Assembly (NCBI GenBank): GCA_902772605.1
Contig: CACYBG010000345.1
Coordinates: forward strand, 1 to 7,694
Origin: an uncultured Spirochaetaceae bacterium
GTDB lineage: Bacteria > Spirochaetota > Spirochaetia > Treponematales > Treponemataceae
DNA length: 7,694 nt
Direction of reading: 5' to 3'
Made by a program: the position numbers and the translations under genes
Notes under the pieces: generated by a model
What the model was told of the DNA's origin: nothing
The model's database searches: none
The model's input: only the letters and a program-made list of their open reading frames with translations
Shown here: piece after piece, positions 6,250 through 7,694 of the stretch
How the letters are laid out: each line of letters begins with the position of its first letter
Numbering within the stretch: position 1 is the stretch's first letter

Positions 6250-6681
6250 ATGAAAAAGTTTTTGGCACTTGCAGCATCACTTGTAATCGGATGCGTTTCG
6301 GCTTTTGCATACAGTTCGAACGACATTACGATTTACAAGATTGGAGAAGCTTCAACAGACGAGTTCTGGGATCAATTTGATGACGGAAGCGGATATGACG
6401 AAATCATCGAAAATTTGCTGTCTGAAGCGTTGGATTTATCGGATCTGGAATTTGGCCTCATTCCTTCAGAGGAAATAGATGATGACGATGAAGAAGCATA
6501 TTCTTTCGTCATGAATCAGCTTGAGGACAATTTCGTCCGCTACGGAGTGTATGTCAGCATACTTATTTCCGATTACGACGACTACAGCGGAAAATGCGAA
6601 GGCCATGTGTTCGTAACAAGCACGGTGACGAACGAAAATATGGATACAATCATCTACGCATTTGAAGGATACATCGAGTAA
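6250..6681 (+). CDS. Small acidic exported protein, member 2 of a local paralogous family
   Basis: Function unknown; no known family recognised. The 143-aa product has a clear signal peptide: KK at 2-3, hydrophobic core 4-19, and a signal peptidase I-like site SAFA before Y21. LVIGC (11-15) is also compatible with a lipobox. The mature protein is very acidic, with an Asp/Glu run at 74-82 (EEIDDDDEE). It is the most diverged member: EASTDEFWD (33-41) corresponds to the T-x-R-x-DFE motif of the others, ISDYD (106-110) to INEID/INEMD, and IYAF (135-138) to VYYF. GAGGAG (6236-6241) lies 8 nt before the ATG and supports the start. Two terminators follow, so it is probably the last gene of a two-gene transcript. 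Confidence 0.8.
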   Translation: MKKFLALAASLVIGCVSAFAYSSNDITIYKIGEASTDEFWDQFDDGSGYDEIIENLLSEALDLSDLEFGLIPSEEIDDDDEEAYSFVMNQLEDNFVRYGVYVSILISDYDDYSGKCEGHVFVTSTVTNENMDTIIYAFEGYIE

Positions 6682-6733
6682 GCCTAAAAAAAATCAAACC
6701 CGTTTTACGGCGGGCGACAAAAAAATAATAAAC

Positions 6734-6755
6734 CAACATCGTTGATGCTGTTTTT
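6734..6755 (+). terminator. First, weak terminator after secreted-protein gene 2
   Basis: CAACATC (6734-6740) pairs with GATGCTG (6744-6750) with one A/C mismatch and a 3-nt loop, followed directly by five T residues. The short stem suggests partial termination. Confidence 0.4.
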
Positions 6756-6766
6756 ATCCATTTGTA

Positions 6767-6806
6767 CCCCTTGAGGTTTCCAAAAGAAGTTTCAAGGGGA
6801 TTTTTT
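6767..6806 (+). terminator. Strong intrinsic terminator after secreted-protein gene 2
   Basis: Left arm 6767-6780 (CCCCTTGAGGTTTC) pairs with right arm 6786-6799 (GAAGTTTCAAGGGG) over 14 bp with three G-T wobbles and loop CAAAA, followed by A and six T residues (6801-6806). The outer 8 bp are perfect. It closes the unit that starts at the promoter near 5627. Confidence 0.88.
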
Positions 6807-6919
6807 ATGCCTTCTCCCCCTCTCCGCCAGACAGTCTACCGCACGAATCAAGTCGTCAAGGCAATCATCCGATAAAAAAAACGTTGGGGCTTGTATTTTT
6901 CATCGATATGGACTAAATT

Positions 6920-6968
6920 ATGGGTATCTCCAAAAACTCTACTTCGGGTATTTTACAGAGATTCCCAT
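6920..6968 (+). other. Long imperfect inverted repeat upstream of secreted-protein gene 3
   Basis: ATGGGTATCTC (6920-6930) and GAGATTCCCAT (6958-6968) match as an inverted repeat at 10 of 11 positions, with a 27-nt loop that includes ACTTCGGGT. It could be an RNA hairpin in a leader, if transcription begins upstream (a weak TTGTAT-17-TAAATT pair lies at 6891-6919), or a DNA dyad. It is not followed by a T-tract. A chance origin is possible. Confidence 0.3.
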
Positions 6969-6982
6969 CACATCATTAAAAT
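6952..6982 (+). promoter_or_regulatory. Candidate promoter of secreted-protein gene 3
   Basis: TTTACA (6952-6957) and TAAAAT (6977-6982) each match consensus at 5 of 6 positions, but the 19-nt spacer is longer than ideal. It would give a leader of about 40 nt. The alternative pair at 6891-6919 has a 17-nt spacer but poorer hexamers. Confidence 0.4.
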
Positions 6983-7016
6983 AAGTCAAGAATTTTTTAT
7001 GCAGGGGTGAAATTTT

Positions 7017-7022
7017 GAGGGG
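7017..7022 (+). promoter_or_regulatory. Ribosome binding site of secreted-protein gene 3, decides the start
   Basis: GAGGGG lies 7 nt before ATG 7030. An in-frame TTG at 7015 overlaps this site and so is unlikely as the start. Confidence 0.7.
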
Positions 7023-7029
7023 TAGCATT

Positions 7030-7578
7030 ATGTCTTCTAAAAAAATTCTGTCGATTGTAACGATTCTGTTTTTCTGTGCATCCATCTATGCAAAGGAAAA
7101 GCATCCTAAACAGGAGCCTGTCGAACCGGAAGAAGCTCCAGTGGAAACGCCGGTTGAAGTTGAAGTTCCGGCAGAAACAGTTGAAGAACCTATCCCTGAA
7201 CCCGAAAAACCAGCTTACGACGAAGATTCTGCCATGTTCTTTCTGTTCAACACTGCAACGCGCGAAGATTTTGAAATCATGCTGAAAGTCGCATCGGTTC
7301 AGGAACAGACCGTTTTTCAGATTGTCGGTTTTGCAGGAAGTTTTTCAACCTTCGTAGAGCTTGAGCCGGAAGAGATGACCGAAAAGGATAAGGCCGTCTA
7401 TGACCTTGCAATCAGTAAAATCAGCAGTAAATTCAAGGACAACGACATAGCGGTCGGACTGATAATAAACGAAATGGACCTGATAAACGGAAAATTCGAC
7501 GGATGGGGCATCATTTCCCACAGGGCGACGGAATCCGACATACTCAGCCAGGTCTATTATTTTTCTGCTGAATTCTAA
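7030..7578 (+). CDS. Exported protein with Pro/Glu-rich linker, member 3 of a local paralogous family
   Basis: Function unknown; no known family recognised. The 182-aa product has a signal peptide (KK at 4-5, core 6-18, likely signal peptidase I cleavage after SIYA, residue 21). The Cys16 is preceded by FF, so a lipobox is unlikely. Residues 24-61 form a low-complexity Pro/Glu/Val linker (PVE, PVEVEVP, EEPIPEPEKP), as in proteins that must span the cell wall or hold a domain away from an anchor. The rest (62-182) is the domain shared with the two upstream genes: TATREDFE (75-82), LEPEE (111-115), INEMD (146-150), a Gly at 158, and VYYF (175-178). It matches member 1 better than member 2. The linker is absent from the other two. 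It stands alone, after terminators and before a gene with its own start region. Confidence 0.8.
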   Translation: MSSKKILSIVTILFFCASIYAKEKHPKQEPVEPEEAPVETPVEVEVPAETVEEPIPEPEKPAYDEDSAMFFLFNTATREDFEIMLKVASVQEQTVFQIVGFAGSFSTFVELEPEEMTEKDKAVYDLAISKISSKFKDNDIAVGLIINEMDLINGKFDGWGIISHRATESDILSQVYYFSAEF

Positions 7579-7594
7579 AACGACACTTTTTCGA

Positions 7595-7623
7595 TTGAAA
7601 ACAAGGCCAAAATCCGATAGACT
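7595..7623 (+). promoter_or_regulatory. Candidate promoter of the Na/Pi cotransporter-like gene
   Basis: TTGAAA (7595-7600, 5 of 6) and TAGACT (7618-7623, 4 of 6) have the ideal 17-nt spacer. Transcription would then start about at the ATG (7630), excluding the GGAG at 7624-7627. So either the message is leaderless or the real promoter lies further upstream. Confidence 0.35.
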
Positions 7624-7629
7624 GGAGAC

Positions 7630-7694
7630 ATGAACGTTGTTGTCACGATTCTCCAGTTGGTTGGAAGCCTCTCGTTTTTGCTTTTCGGCATGAA
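7630..7694 (+). CDS. Na+/phosphate cotransporter family protein, N-terminal fragment
   Basis: The first 21 codons are visible before the window ends. The peptide begins MNVVVTILQLVGSLSFLLFGM, a hydrophobic first segment ending in the LFLFGM-like motif typical of bacterial Na/Pi cotransporter II-related proteins, many of which carry a C-terminal PhoU-like domain. It would sit in the inner membrane and import or export phosphate with sodium. GGAG (7624-7627) lies only 2 nt before the ATG, unusually close. No terminator separates it from the upstream gene, 51 nt away. The call depends on a short motif. Confidence 0.6.
   Translation, partial: MNVVVTILQLVGSLSFLLFGM

Larger units (their letters stand above)
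6682..7029. other. Gene-free stretch between secreted-protein genes 2 and 3
   Basis: These 348 nt hold two terminators in the first part, a 22-codon open frame of doubtful meaning at 6807-6875, an imperfect long inverted repeat at 6920-6968 and a possible promoter at 6952-6982 before the gene at 7030. I see no tRNA, known riboswitch or mobile element remnant. Confidence 0.6.

Noticed and set aside
6698..6713. CCCG...CGGG hairpin after secreted-protein gene 2, possibly a minus-strand terminator
   Set aside because: The stem has only about 4 bp, and no minus-strand gene reads toward it.

Overview
The window looks like chromosomal DNA from a spirochaete of the genus Treponema, probably a gut or rumen type of moderate GC. 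This is inferred from gene content. The strongest pointer is a trans-2-enoyl-CoA/ACP reductase of the FabV/TER type that closely resembles the Treponema denticola enzyme as I remember it. A MurA with Asp in place of the catalytic Cys, as known in Borrelia, agrees with this. No database search was possible.

Left part (1-4012): a cytidylate kinase-like gene starts on the minus strand and leaves the window at position 1. It is divergent from pepT (peptidase T, 264-1538). Then come murA (1638-2921), the first committed step of peptidoglycan synthesis, and a hemolysin III/TrhA-type seven-helix membrane protein (3155-4012) with its own good promoter and an unusual basic N-terminal extension. These are housekeeping genes with no obvious shared pathway.

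Middle (4013-5543): fabV/ter is a single transcription unit. It has a promoter that overlaps an inverted repeat, a leader of about 160 nt, a strong Shine-Dalgarno sequence and a clear intrinsic terminator.

Right part (5544-7694): three small genes for exported proteins (5732-6172, 6250-6681, 7030-7578). I recognise no known family, but the three are related to each other: they share an N-terminal motif near T-x-x-D/E-F and a C-terminal pattern (I-N/S-E/D-x-D ... G ... Y-Y/A-F). The first two probably form one transcript that starts at a good promoter and ends at tandem terminators. The third lies after a 348-nt gene-free stretch and carries an extra Pro/Glu-rich linker. This lineage-specific family is the least explained content of the window. 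The window ends inside the first codons of what looks like a Na+/phosphate cotransporter family gene.

There are no rRNA or tRNA genes, CRISPR arrays, insertion sequences or phage genes visible.
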